Part shown: piece by piece, positions 36,676 to 45,364 of the stretch
How positions within the stretch are numbered: position 1 is the stretch's first letter
Layout of the letters: each line of letters opens with the position of its first letter
Assembly: GCA_031401035.1 (NCBI GenBank)
Contig: JANNRA010000081.1
Location: 1-45,477, forward strand
DNA from: JANNRA01 sp031401035
GTDB taxonomy: Bacteria > Desulfobacterota > Binatia > HRBIN30 > CADEER01
Direction of reading: 5' to 3'
DNA: 45,477 bases
Position numbers and translations under genes: made by a program
The notes under the pieces: model-generated
Seen by the model: the letters and a program-made list of their open reading frames with translations, nothing else
Databases searched by the model: none
What the model was told of the DNA's origin: nothing

Positions 36676-37782
36676 ATGGGCATGGGCGATGCGCGCAGCG
36701 ACTGGGGCGCCTGGATCGGTTTGAAGGCGGTGCCAGGCGTCGGCAATGCACTCGGGGTCGCGCTGGTGCGCGCCTTCGGCGGGCCGGAGGCGGCATTCGC
36801 CGCGCACGATGTGGATCTGCAGCGCGCCGGCCTCCGGCGCGACGTGCGCGCCGCCTTGCGCGGTTTCGACCGCTGGCGCGATGTCGACGAGCAACTGGCG
36901 CGCCTCGATCGGCTGGGGGGCCGCCTGGTGACGTGGAGCGACGCGAGTTATCCGGACCTGCTGCGGCACATCCACGATCCGCCGCTGTTCTTGCATGCCT
37001 ACGGCGATTTCGCGCCGGCGGACGCCCACGCGGTGGCGGTCGTCGGCTCGCGCGACGCGAGTCCCTATGGACGGCAGATGACCGCGCAGCTCGTCGAGCC
37101 GCTGGCTGCGAGTGGCATCACGATCGTCAGCGGTATGGCGCGCGGCATCGACGCGGCGGCGCATGCCGCCGCGCTACGCGCGAGGGGGCGCACGATCGCC
37201 GTCCTGGGCAGCGGGATTGACGTGGTGTACCCGAGTGAGCATCATCAGCTCTATATGCAAATTGCGAAGCATGGCGCCGTTGTGTCCGAGTATTCGATGG
37301 GTGCGCAGCCGGACGGCGAGAATTTTCCCGGTCGCAACCGCATCATTAGCGGTCTGGCGCTGGGAACGATCGTGGTCGAGGCGACGGACCGCAGTGGGTC
37401 GCTGATCACCGCGGGCTTTGCCACCGAGCAGGGGCGTGACGTCTTCGCGGTGCCCGGCCCGGTTGGCGTGCGCACGCGCGGCACCCACCACCTGCTGCGG
37501 CAGGGGGCCGGCCTGGTGGAGAGCGCCGAGGACGTCCTGCGCGAGATCGCCCCCCACCTCCGCGTCGCCGGCGCACGGCCCGTGCTGCCGACGGTGACGG
37601 ATGCCGAGGCGACGGTGTTGGCGCATCTCGACGAGACGCCGCGCGACGTCGACGCGCTCATCGGCGCGACCGGCCTGCCGGCCGGCAGCCTCCTCGAGAC
37701 CCTGCTGCTGTTGGAACTGCGCGGCCTGGCGCGCCGGCTTCCGGGCCAACAGTTCGCCCGCGGCGGCGCCGCCGGGCACTGA
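36676..37782 (+). CDS. dprA: DNA-processing protein DprA (DNA protecting)
   Basis: The 368-residue protein loads RecA on incoming single-stranded DNA during transformation. It has an N-terminal SAM/HhH-like region (about 10-110), the Rossmann-fold DprA core with VVGSRDASPYGRQM, SGMARGIDAAAH, VLGSGIDVVYPSEH, GRNRIISGL and TDRSGSLITA, and a C-terminal winged helix (about 305-360). GAGGAGGGG lies just before ATG 36676. It is the first gene of dprA-topA-trmFO, with topA starting five bases after its stop. Confidence 0.95.
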   Translation: MGMGDARSDWGAWIGLKAVPGVGNALGVALVRAFGGPEAAFAAHDVDLQRAGLRRDVRAALRGFDRWRDVDEQLARLDRLGGRLVTWSDASYPDLLRHIHDPPLFLHAYGDFAPADAHAVAVVGSRDASPYGRQMTAQLVEPLAASGITIVSGMARGIDAAAHAAALRARGRTIAVLGSGIDVVYPSEHHQLYMQIAKHGAVVSEYSMGAQPDGENFPGRNRIISGLALGTIVVEATDRSGSLITAGFATEQGRDVFAVPGPVGVRTRGTHHLLRQGAGLVESAEDVLREIAPHLRVAGARPVLPTVTDAEATVLAHLDETPRDVDALIGATGLPAGSLLETLLLLELRGLARRLPGQQFARGGAAGH

Positions 37783-37787
37783 CAGTT

Positions 37788-40082
37788 ATGGCCAAGCATC
37801 TCGTCATCGTCGAGTCGCCTGCCAAGGCGCGCACGCTCACCAAGTACCTCGGGCGCGACTATCAGGTGAAAGCGTCGGTCGGCCACTTGGTCGACCTGCC
37901 GAAAAGCAAACTCGGGGTCGATATCGAGCACGACTTCGCGCCCGAGTACACCGTCATCCACGGCAAGTCGAAGATCATCACCGAGCTGCGACAAGCGGCC
38001 AAGGGGAAGGAGACGATCTTCCTCGCTCCTGACCCCGATCGTGAGGGCGAGGCGATCGCCTGGCACATCGCCGAGCGCCTCGAGGCCAAGGGGCGGACGA
38101 TCCGGCGTGTGCTTTTCAATGAGATCACCAAGAAAGCCGTGCAGGAGGCGCTGAAGCATCCGAAGGATCTCGACCGCAGCCTGTTCGAGGCGCAGCAGAC
38201 GCGCCGGATTCTCGATCGATTGGTCGGCTATCAGGTAAGCCCGCTGCTGTGGAACAAGGTCCGGCGCGGGCTGTCGGCGGGGCGCGTGCAATCGGTGGCC
38301 GTGCGCATCGTCGCCGAGCGCGAGCGGGAGATTCAGGCGTTCCAGAAGGTTGAGTACTGGTCGGTGACCGCGCAGCTCGACGCGGCATCGCCGCCGACCT
38401 TCGCTGCGCGCCTCGCCCGCATCGGCGACCGCAAGCTGGACTTGGAGAAGTTCCGCGTCGAGGACGCCGCCTCGGCCGAGGCGCTGGTCGCTCGTCTGCG
38501 CGGTGCGGAGTGGCGCGTTGCCAAGGTCGAGCGCAAGGAGCGGCGCCGCTTCCCGACGCCGCCGTTCATCACCTCGCGTCTGCAACAGGAGGCGTCGCGC
38601 AAGCTCGGCTATGCGCCCAATCGCACCATGCGCATCGCGCAGCGGTTGTACGAGGGGGCCGAACTGGGCGCCGATGGGCCGGTTGGACTGATCACCTATA
38701 TGCGAACCGATTCGGTCCGCATCGCCGACGACGCGCTGACGGAGGTCCGCCACTACATTGGCGAGCGCTACGGCAAACCGTATCTGCCCGAGCAGGCGGT
38801 CGCCTACCGGACCAAGAAGGGCGCTCAGGACGCCCACGAAGCCATTCGTCCGACGGCCCTGGATCGGCCTCCCGACAGCGTCTCGGCGTTCCTCTCGAAG
38901 GAGGAGCTGTCGCTGTACACGCTGATCTGGAACCGCTTCGTCGCCAGTCAGATGATGCCCGCCGTGTTCGACCAGACGGCGGTCGATATCACCGCCGCGG
39001 ACACGACCTTCCGCGCCTCTGGGCAGATCCTCAAGTTCGACGGGTTCATTCGCGTCTACACCGAGGGCCGCGACGAGGAACCTGCCGAGGGTGACGACGA
39101 CGACGAGCACGCCCTGCCGGCGCTGGCCGACGGCGAGGCGCTGACGTTGCACGAGCTCAAGCCGGAGCAGCACTTCACGCAGCCGCCGCCGCGCTTCAGT
39201 CAGGCGACGTTGATCAAGGAGCTCGAGGAAAAGGGCATCGGGCGGCCGTCGACCTACGCCTCGATCATCTCGACCGTCCTGGCCAAGGAGTACGTCGCCG
39301 AGGACAAGCAACGGCGCCTGCGTCCGACGGAGCTGGGGCTCCTGGTGACGGACCTGCTGGTCGAATCCTTTCCGGACATCTTCAACGTCGAGTTCACCGC
39401 CGGCATGGAGACCGTCCTCGACGACATCGAAGAGGGCAAACAGAATTGGGTTGAGGCGATGCGCCGCTTCTACGAGCCCTTTGCGCGCGATCTCGAGCAC
39501 GCCGCGGCGCACATGCGCGACGTCAAGCGCAGCGGTCAGCCGACCGATATCGTCTGCCCCAAGTGCGGCGCGCCGATGGTGGTGAAGTGGGGGCGTGGTG
39601 GCGAGTTTCTCGCCTGCTCGACCTATCCGGAGTGCAAGAGCACGGCGAACTTCGAACGCGACGCGGACGGCACCATTCAGGTCGCCAACGAAGAGACCAC
39701 CACCGAGGTGTGCGATCAGTGTGGCCGGCCGCTGCAGATCCGCTTCGGCCGCTTCGGGAAGTTCCTCGGCTGCTCCGGGTACCCGGAATGCAAGACGGTG
39801 CGCTCGCTCATCCGCCCGGTCCCGACCGGCATCCAGTGCCCCGACTGCAAGGAAGGGGAAGTCATGGAGAAGCGGTCGCGTGCCGGGAAGACGTTCTTCT
39901 CGTGCGGCCGTTACCCGCAGTGCCGCTTCGCCACCTGGGACCGCCCGGTCGCCGAGCCCTGTCCGGAGTGTGCCGCGCCGTTCATCGTCGAGAAGACCAC
40001 CAAGCGCGCCGGCACTGTGCGGCGCTGTCTCAGCGAAGGCTGCAAGTACAAGGAGACCGTCGCCGAGCCGGAGGAGGAGTGA
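37788..40082 (+). CDS. topA: DNA topoisomerase I (type IA)
   Basis: The 764-residue enzyme relaxes negative supercoils through a 5'-phosphotyrosine. Its TOPRIM domain (about 1-110) has IVESPAKARTL and the acidic APDPDREGEAIAWH. Tyr304 in GLITYMRTDSVRI is the nucleophile. After the core come four Cys4 zinc ribbons (about 592-755), beginning CPKCGAPM, CDQCGRPL, CPDCKEGE and CPECAAPF, a long zinc tail. The stop overlaps the trmFO start by four bases. This dprA-topA-trmFO order is widespread in bacteria. Confidence 0.97.
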   Translation: MAKHLVIVESPAKARTLTKYLGRDYQVKASVGHLVDLPKSKLGVDIEHDFAPEYTVIHGKSKIITELRQAAKGKETIFLAPDPDREGEAIAWHIAERLEAKGRTIRRVLFNEITKKAVQEALKHPKDLDRSLFEAQQTRRILDRLVGYQVSPLLWNKVRRGLSAGRVQSVAVRIVAEREREIQAFQKVEYWSVTAQLDAASPPTFAARLARIGDRKLDLEKFRVEDAASAEALVARLRGAEWRVAKVERKERRRFPTPPFITSRLQQEASRKLGYAPNRTMRIAQRLYEGAELGADGPVGLITYMRTDSVRIADDALTEVRHYIGERYGKPYLPEQAVAYRTKKGAQDAHEAIRPTALDRPPDSVSAFLSKEELSLYTLIWNRFVASQMMPAVFDQTAVDITAADTTFRASGQILKFDGFIRVYTEGRDEEPAEGDDDDEHALPALADGEALTLHELKPEQHFTQPPPRFSQATLIKELEEKGIGRPSTYASIISTVLAKEYVAEDKQRRLRPTELGLLVTDLLVESFPDIFNVEFTAGMETVLDDIEEGKQNWVEAMRRFYEPFARDLEHAAAHMRDVKRSGQPTDIVCPKCGAPMVVKWGRGGEFLACSTYPECKSTANFERDADGTIQVANEETTTEVCDQCGRPLQIRFGRFGKFLGCSGYPECKTVRSLIRPVPTGIQCPDCKEGEVMEKRSRAGKTFFSCGRYPQCRFATWDRPVAEPCPECAAPFIVEKTTKRAGTVRRCLSEGCKYKETVAEPEEE

Positions 40083-41428
40083 CGCCCCGTCTGACCATCG
40101 TCGGCGGCGGGCTGGCCGGGTGCGAAGCCGCTTGGGCGGTGGCGCGAGCGGGGGTGGAGGTGGATCTGGTCGAGATGCGCCCGGTGCGCGGTACGGAGGC
40201 GCATCAATCCGACCGCCTCGCCGAGTTGGTGTGCTCGAACTCCTTCCGCAACAATTCCGTCGAGACGGCCGTCGGCCTCTTGAAGGGGGAGATGCGGCGA
40301 CTCGACTCCCTGGTCATGGCCTGTGCCGACAGGCACGCTGTGCCGGCTGGCGCCGCGCTGGCGGTTGATCGCGAGGCGTTTGCGGAGGCCATGACCAACG
40401 CGGTGAGCCAGCACCCGCGCATCCACATCCGCCGCGAGGAATTGCAGTCGCTCCCTGACGGCGTCGCGATCGTCGCCACCGGTCCGCTCACCTCGCCGGC
40501 CCTGTCGCGGCAGCTGCAGCAGCAGTTCGGGCAGGAGCACCTGTATTTCTACGATGCGATCGCGCCGATCGTCACGGCGGCGTCGATCGACCGCACGATC
40601 GCGTTTGCCGCGTCGCGCTACGACAAGGGCGGCGACGACTACCTCAACTTCCCGTTCACGCGCGATGAGTACTACGGCTTCGTCGACGCGGTGCTGGCGG
40701 CGGAGAAGGTCGCGACGCGAGACTTCGAGCGCTGCGTCTACTTCGAGGGCTGCATGCCGATCGAGGAGATGGCGCGCCGCGGCCGCGACACGTTGGCGTT
40801 CGGCCCGATGCGACCGGTGGGCCTGACCGATCCGCGTACCGGCCGGCGACCCTTCGCGGTGGCGCAGGCGCGGCAGGACAACGCCGCCGCGACGCTCTAC
40901 AACCTGGTCGGGTTCCAAACCAAGATGACCTACCCCGAACAGCGGCGGGTCCTGCGAACGATTCCCGGTTTGGCCGGGGCGGAATTCGTCCGGCTCGGCA
41001 GTCTGCATCGCAACACCTTCGTCGACTCCCCGCGCGTGCTGGCGCCGACGCTGCAGGTCCGCGCGCGTCCGGAATTGTTCCTCGCCGGCCAGTTGATCGG
41101 CGTCGAGGGCTACGTCGAGTCGGCGGCGAGTGGCATCCTCGCCGGCATGAACGCCTTGCGGCTGTTGGCGAATCGCCCGCTGCTCGTGCCGCCACCGACG
41201 ACCGCTCTGGGCTCGCTGATCGCCTATGTCACCGACGGCGCCCGCAAGCATTTTCAGCCGATGAATGCCAACTACGGCCTCTTCCCGGCTGTCGAGGGGC
41301 CGGCAAAGGGGCGCGCGCGCCGGGAGGCCTTGGCGGTGCGGGCGCAGCGGGAGTCTGACGCCTGGATGGCGGCCAGTGGCGCGACCCTGGAATCGACTTC
41401 TTGCGAGATTGCCAGCCCGGCACACTGA
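40079..41428 (+). CDS. trmFO: Folate-dependent tRNA (uracil-5-)-methyltransferase TrmFO
   Basis: The 449-residue flavoprotein makes m5U54 in the T-loop of tRNA using methylenetetrahydrofolate and FADH2. The FAD-binding GGGLAG is at 9-14, followed by VEMRP, LVCSNSFRNNS (with a conserved Cys), the FEGCMPIEEMARRG Cys, QLIGVEGYVESAASGILAG and MNANYGLFP. GTG 40079 is the start: it overlaps the topA stop (GTGA), with GGAGGAG immediately before. Length is normal. Confidence 0.95.
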   Translation: MTPRLTIVGGGLAGCEAAWAVARAGVEVDLVEMRPVRGTEAHQSDRLAELVCSNSFRNNSVETAVGLLKGEMRRLDSLVMACADRHAVPAGAALAVDREAFAEAMTNAVSQHPRIHIRREELQSLPDGVAIVATGPLTSPALSRQLQQQFGQEHLYFYDAIAPIVTAASIDRTIAFAASRYDKGGDDYLNFPFTRDEYYGFVDAVLAAEKVATRDFERCVYFEGCMPIEEMARRGRDTLAFGPMRPVGLTDPRTGRRPFAVAQARQDNAAATLYNLVGFQTKMTYPEQRRVLRTIPGLAGAEFVRLGSLHRNTFVDSPRVLAPTLQVRARPELFLAGQLIGVEGYVESAASGILAGMNALRLLANRPLLVPPPTTALGSLIAYVTDGARKHFQPMNANYGLFPAVEGPAKGRARREALAVRAQRESDAWMAASGATLESTSCEIASPAH

Positions 41429-41507
41429 TGCCGGCGGCACCCGAGCGTCGTGCTCCGCGCCTCGTTCGTTGACTTGGTGACGGCCCTTCGTTAGCTCTCC
41501 GCGGCCG

Positions 41508-42452
41508 ATGCAACGCACCGAGCACATCTGGCTTGACGGCCGGTTCGTCCCCTGGGAGGAGGCCAATGTCCATGTGCTGACGCACACCCTCCACTATGGA
41601 CTCGGCGTCTTCGAGGGGCTGCGTTGCTACGAGGGGCCGAGCGGCGGATCGTGGGTGTTCCGCCTGCAGGAGCACACCGAGCGCCTGTTCGGGTCGGCGC
41701 ACATCCTGGGTCTCGAGATCCCGTACTCGCCGGCCGATATCAACGACGCGTGTCTCGAGACCGTCCGCCGAAACGGGTTGCGCGCCTGCTACCTGCGTCC
41801 GCTGGTCTTTCTCGGTGATGGCGAAATGGGCCTCAGCGCGGTGACCAACCCAGTCCGCGTCGCGATCATCGCCTGGCCCTGGGGCTCGTATCTCGGCGAT
41901 GCCGGTGTCCGCGACGGAATAAGAGTAAAAACGTCGTCATTTCAGAGGTTTACCGTCAACTCATTGATGACGAAAGCAAAGGCGGTGGGGCACTACGTCA
42001 ACTCAATTCTGGCCAGCGTCGAGGCGCGCAAAGGCGGCTACGATGAGGCGCTCCTGCTCGATGCCGATGGCTTTGTCGCGGAGTGCAGTGGCGAGAACAT
42101 CTTCATCGTCAAGCGCGGCCGGGTGAAGACCTCGCCACTCACCTCGGTCCTGCCCGGAATCACTCGTGACAGCGTCATGACCATGCTCGAAGACCAGGGT
42201 ATCTCGTGCCGTGAGGAGCGCTTCAGCCGCGACGAGGTCTACATTGCGGATGAGGTATTCCTCACCGGTACGGCGGCCGAGGTGACGCCGGTGCGGGAAC
42301 TCGACGACCGGCGCATTGGATCTGGGCGACCGGGACCGGTGACGCAAGCCCTACAGGCGGCATATGCACGCGTCGTGCGGGGCGAAGAGTCCCAGTATCA
42401 TCGCTGGTTGACGGCGGTGGCAGGCCCGCTGCCGACGAGCGGTACGCCATAG
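41508..42452 (+). CDS. ilvE: Branched-chain amino-acid aminotransferase
   Basis: The 314-residue PLP enzyme of fold type IV interconverts branched-chain 2-oxo acids and Val, Leu or Ile. It has the N-terminal HTLHYGLGVFEGLRCY, RLQEHTERLF, the PLP lysine Lys158 in KAKAVGHYVNS, ECSGENIFIV, and the C-terminal FLTGTAAEVTPV. Length and motifs are typical. It follows trmFO by 79 bases, possibly in its own transcript. A short segment (41918-41975) uses AT-rich codons unlike the rest of the gene. A strong promoter for the next genes starts 30 bases past its stop. Confidence 0.93.
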   Translation: MQRTEHIWLDGRFVPWEEANVHVLTHTLHYGLGVFEGLRCYEGPSGGSWVFRLQEHTERLFGSAHILGLEIPYSPADINDACLETVRRNGLRACYLRPLVFLGDGEMGLSAVTNPVRVAIIAWPWGSYLGDAGVRDGIRVKTSSFQRFTVNSLMTKAKAVGHYVNSILASVEARKGGYDEALLLDADGFVAECSGENIFIVKRGRVKTSPLTSVLPGITRDSVMTMLEDQGISCREERFSRDEVYIADEVFLTGTAAEVTPVRELDDRRIGSGRPGPVTQALQAAYARVVRGEESQYHRWLTAVAGPLPTSGTP

Positions 42453-42481
42453 AGATGACGCATTTCTCACCGTGTTTTTCC

Positions 42482-42510
42482 TTGACACTTTTTGGGCAAC
42501 TCTCTATACA
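42482..42510 (+). promoter_or_regulatory. Sigma-70 promoter of the tandem secreted-protein genes
   Basis: A perfect -35 TTGACA (42482-42487) and a -10 TATACA (42505-42510) are exactly 17 bases apart in a locally AT-rich spacer just after ilvE. This is the best sigma-70 match I saw in the window. Transcription would start near 42517, so translation must begin downstream (ATG 42556), not at ATG 42472. Confidence 0.75.
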
Positions 42511-42555
42511 CCGGCCACTCGCGGGAGAGGTCCAGCGACGATTGGTTCATACCTG

Positions 42556-43149
42556 ATGGGGGAGGCGGTGTTCTCGACTACAGCCCGACAGGGCGCCCGG
42601 TTCGCGCCGTGGATTGTTGCGGCGTGCTTGAGAGCGGTGGCCCTAGCGGCAATCGTGCTCGTGGCCATGGTTTCTGCACCGAGTCCTGGGCGCGCCGAGT
42701 CGACCAGCGAGCGTTCCAGTTCGATCCTCATCTTCCCCAAGGTCGTCTACGATGGCAGCCGCGACACGTTTTTTCAGATCAGCAATACCTCCAACTCGAT
42801 GGTGCACGCCCATTGCTTTTACGTCGACGCAACGCCGATTTGCATCGGCAGCGGCGACTGTCTGGCGGGCACCTGCTCGGGGCGCTGTGAGCCGCAGTGG
42901 CAGGAGGTCGATTTCAACATCTGGCTGACCAAGCAGCAGCCGACGCATTGGACAGCGAGCATTGGCCGGTTCACGAATCCGAACGACGAGCCGTGCGACC
43001 GCAACGGCCCCGACTACGAATGCGACGGAGCGGGCATCGATCCCGGGCGGGTGCCGCCCGTGTCGGGGTTTCCGTTCCAGGGCGAGTTGCGCTGCATCGA
43101 AGTGGACCAGTCGGGGGCGCCGATCAGCGGCAACCACCTCAAGGGGTGA
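42556..43149 (+). pseudogene. Tandem secreted family, copy 1: 5' part of a frameshifted gene
   Basis: This part (197 residues) has a signal peptide (hydrophobic core about 22-45, ending SPGRA) and then the family pattern seen in copy 2: SSSILIFPKVV, CFYVDATPIC, PQWQEVDFNIWLTKQQPTHW and FQGELRCIEVDQSGAPISGNHLKG, where it stops at TGA 43147-43149. Copy 2 continues without a break at this point (NDLIGE...), and the matching continuation here is in the next frame from 43145. A run of four G at 43143-43146 makes one extra base the simplest cause. Either the gene is broken or the assembly has an error. Start: ATG 42556, inside the transcript from the 42482 promoter. Function unknown. Confidence 0.7.
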
Positions 43150-43732
43150 GGCGACGATCCTCAGTAGCGACGGCGACGCGAGCAAGTACAATGCGGTTGG
43201 CATTCTCGGCGAGCCGTTCACCAACGACGGGGACAACGTCCTGTGTCTCGGCGGCGGTGTCAGCGATGAGTGTCCGAACGGCGCCGAGTACCAGGGCTGC
43301 GGCCAGCGCGTCGTGCTCAATCACTTCGCCGGCGGTGCCGACAACCCCCTTTTCGGCCCCACCTCGACGGTCGACACCGAGGTCACGCTCGTGCCGTGTC
43401 GTGCCGACTACGAACGTCAGGAGCCGACGCGCATCGTCGTCCAGTTCGTCGCCTACAATGAACTCGAACAGCGATTCTCGGCCAGCACCACGGTTGACTG
43501 TTGGCGCAGCTTCCTGCTCGGCGATATCAGCAATATCTTCGACGTCCTGACGGCGCAGACGCGCTTCGTCGCGACGCATATGCGTCCGTCCGAAGCGGCC
43601 AATTCCGGCTTCGTCGGCATCGTCGAGGAGCACAACTTCCTCGGCGACGAGTCGGCGCGGGTGGCGTTGAACCTGCATGAGCTCGGCAATCGCGACAAGA
43701 CCGACCTCATTTTCATTCCGGAGGGGCCGTGA
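43145..43732 (+). pseudogene. Tandem secreted family, copy 1: 3' part after the frameshift
   Basis: The frame from 43145 carries the second half of copy 1 (about 195 residues): GEATILSSDGDASKYNAVGI, then NGAEYQGCGQRVVLNHFAGGADNP, TEVTLVPCRADYE, IVVQFVAYNELEQRFSASTTVDC and an ending of LIFIPEGP. Each piece aligns with copy 2 (YNAIG, YEGCPNILILDHYFDGAVDP, LTLLPCTQDYE, FLVFNEFEQRFSTSRTVDC, DFIYLP). It has no start of its own at a fitting place. With the 5' part, the restored protein would be about 391 residues. The stop overlaps the GTG start of copy 2. Confidence 0.7.
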
Positions 43733-45285
43733 GGGTTGCAGGGCTGACGAACGCAATGCGGATCGCGCTGGCTACTGCCGTCGCGCTGGCTGCCACAGCG
43801 CTGCCTGGTGTGACGGTTCCGGCGTCGGCCGACATCGCATCTGACCATCCGGCGGCGATCCTGGTGTTCCCGAAACTCCTCGTCGATACGGCGAACGGGC
43901 TCGACACCCTGATCCGCATCGGCAACGTGTCTGACACCCCGCTCAACGTGTACTGCTTCTACACCAACGTCACGCCCACCTGTACGATCCCGGGCGGCAG
44001 TTGTTTTCCGGACCAACTGTCCTGTTCCGCGATCGTCGGCGGCCAGACGTTCATCGGCGGGTGTCTGCCGCAGTGGCAGCCGACCGACTTCATCTTTCGC
44101 CTGACCCGCGAGCAGCCGACCGGCTGGCTGGTGTCGCGCGGCGAAACGGTCAACTGCCGCCTGATCGACGGCGTCTGCTCGAACAGCGGCATGTCGTGTA
44201 CGCGCGACACGCAGTGCGGCGCCGGCAACCGCTGCATCCTGGCCCCATGCCTGCCCCTCGAGGGCGGGCCGCTCGGCCGCACCGGCCCGGGCGGGCAGAC
44301 CAACGAGGGCGCCATTCCGCTGTCGCCCGATGATCCGTTCATCGGCGAGCTCAAGTGCATCGCGGTGGACGAGACGCTGTCGCCGATCGCACGCAACGAC
44401 CTGATCGGTGAAGTGCTGATCGGCAAGCTCGATTCCGGCCCAACCGAAGAGATCGAGATCGAGGGCTACAACGCCATCGGCCTGCCCGCCATTCCCGGCA
44501 AGGGAAACCGCGACGACACGCTGGTGCTGGGCGGATCGCCCGAAACGGCAGAGTACGAGGGGTGTCCCAACATCCTGATCCTCGATCACTATTTCGATGG
44601 TGCCGTCGACCCGGTGTTGCAGAACACCTGCCTGCCCGATGGAACGTGCAGCATTTCCGGCGTGGCATGCGCCTCGACGGCGGAGTGCCGCACCAACCGC
44701 TGCATCGCGAACACCTGCACGGTGTCCGGTGATGCCTGCGCGATGGACGCCGGATGCCAGAACACCTGCGAGAACGAGCTCTGCACCCTCTCCGGCACCA
44801 CCTGCTTCGAGGACGCCGACTGCGTTTCGTCCGATTACCAGGTGCGGGTGGCGACCGACTTGACCTTGCTGCCGTGTACGCAGGACTACGAGGGGCGCGA
44901 CCTGGACCTCTCGCGGACGGTGGCGCAGTTCCTTGTCTTCAACGAGTTTGAGCAGCGCTTCTCGACCAGCCGCACTGTGGACTGCTTCAAGGAGATTCAG
45001 CTCTCAAATATGGAGACCGCTGACAATTCGCGATCGATCTTCAGCGCCGGCGTGGCGGGGACGTTGACCGGTCAGTCGCGCATCCGCGGCGTCGTCAACG
45101 ACGACAATTCGGGGCGCGGCGGTAATACGCTGATCGGCCTGGCGGAAGAGTTCCGTTGTGCCGGGGCGGAGTACGAATTCCCGGTCTGCGACATGGTGGA
45201 TTCGGCGCGCCTGGTCAGCAGCAGTGCCAAGAACCTGCACTTCCAGGGGCGCAGGCCGCAGAGCGATTTCATTTACTTGCCGTGA
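43729..45285 (+). CDS. Tandem secreted family, copy 2, with Cys-rich repeat insertions
   Basis: The 518-residue secreted protein starts at GTG 43729, overlapping the copy 1 stop (GTGA) with GGAGGGG just before. A signal peptide (about 10-35, ending PASA) is followed by AAILVFPKLLVD, CFYTNVTPTC, PQWQPTDFIFRLTREQPTGW, FIGELKCIAVDE, YEGCPNILILDH, LTLLPCTQDYE, FLVFNEFEQRFSTSRTVDC and a final DFIYLP. Compared with copy 1 it has inserted Cys-rich units with the spacing C-x6-C-x5-C: one at 44176 and three in tandem at 44647, 44716 and 44782. Such units occur in secreted proteins of deltaproteobacteria and are probably disulfide-bonded. The scaffold family is unrecognised; a surface or extracellular role is likely from the signal peptide. 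Confidence 0.75.
   Translation: MRVAGLTNAMRIALATAVALAATALPGVTVPASADIASDHPAAILVFPKLLVDTANGLDTLIRIGNVSDTPLNVYCFYTNVTPTCTIPGGSCFPDQLSCSAIVGGQTFIGGCLPQWQPTDFIFRLTREQPTGWLVSRGETVNCRLIDGVCSNSGMSCTRDTQCGAGNRCILAPCLPLEGGPLGRTGPGGQTNEGAIPLSPDDPFIGELKCIAVDETLSPIARNDLIGEVLIGKLDSGPTEEIEIEGYNAIGLPAIPGKGNRDDTLVLGGSPETAEYEGCPNILILDHYFDGAVDPVLQNTCLPDGTCSISGVACASTAECRTNRCIANTCTVSGDACAMDAGCQNTCENELCTLSGTTCFEDADCVSSDYQVRVATDLTLLPCTQDYEGRDLDLSRTVAQFLVFNEFEQRFSTSRTVDCFKEIQLSNMETADNSRSIFSAGVAGTLTGQSRIRGVVNDDNSGRGGNTLIGLAEEFRCAGAEYEFPVCDMVDSARLVSSSAKNLHFQGRRPQSDFIYLP
44176..44823 (+). repeat. Cys-rich protein repeats inserted in copy 2
   Basis: Four 14-residue units of pattern C-x6-C-x5-C are encoded at 44176-44217 (CSNSGMSCTRDTQC), 44647-44688 (CSISGVACASTAEC), 44716-44757 (CTVSGDACAMDAGC) and 44782-44823 (CTLSGTTCFEDADC). 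The last three recur at 22-23 residue intervals. None is present in copy 1 at the matching places. Confidence 0.8.
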
Positions 45286-45364
45286 CGCGGTGGGGCGGGG
45301 CGTCCCCGTTGCACGCGGCACACCCGCAGCGAAGCACGTGGCAGTGATCAGAAGGAGGAGGCGA

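Noticed and set aside
42472..42474. ATG 42472 as start of copy 1 of the secreted family
   Set aside because: It lies upstream of the TTGACA/TATACA promoter and codes a non-signal-like N-terminus; ATG 42556 is downstream of the expected transcription start.
43143..43149. Programmed +1 frameshift as the favoured explanation of the break in copy 1
   Set aside because: No upstream stimulator like that of prfB is visible; an indel in the G4 run is simpler.
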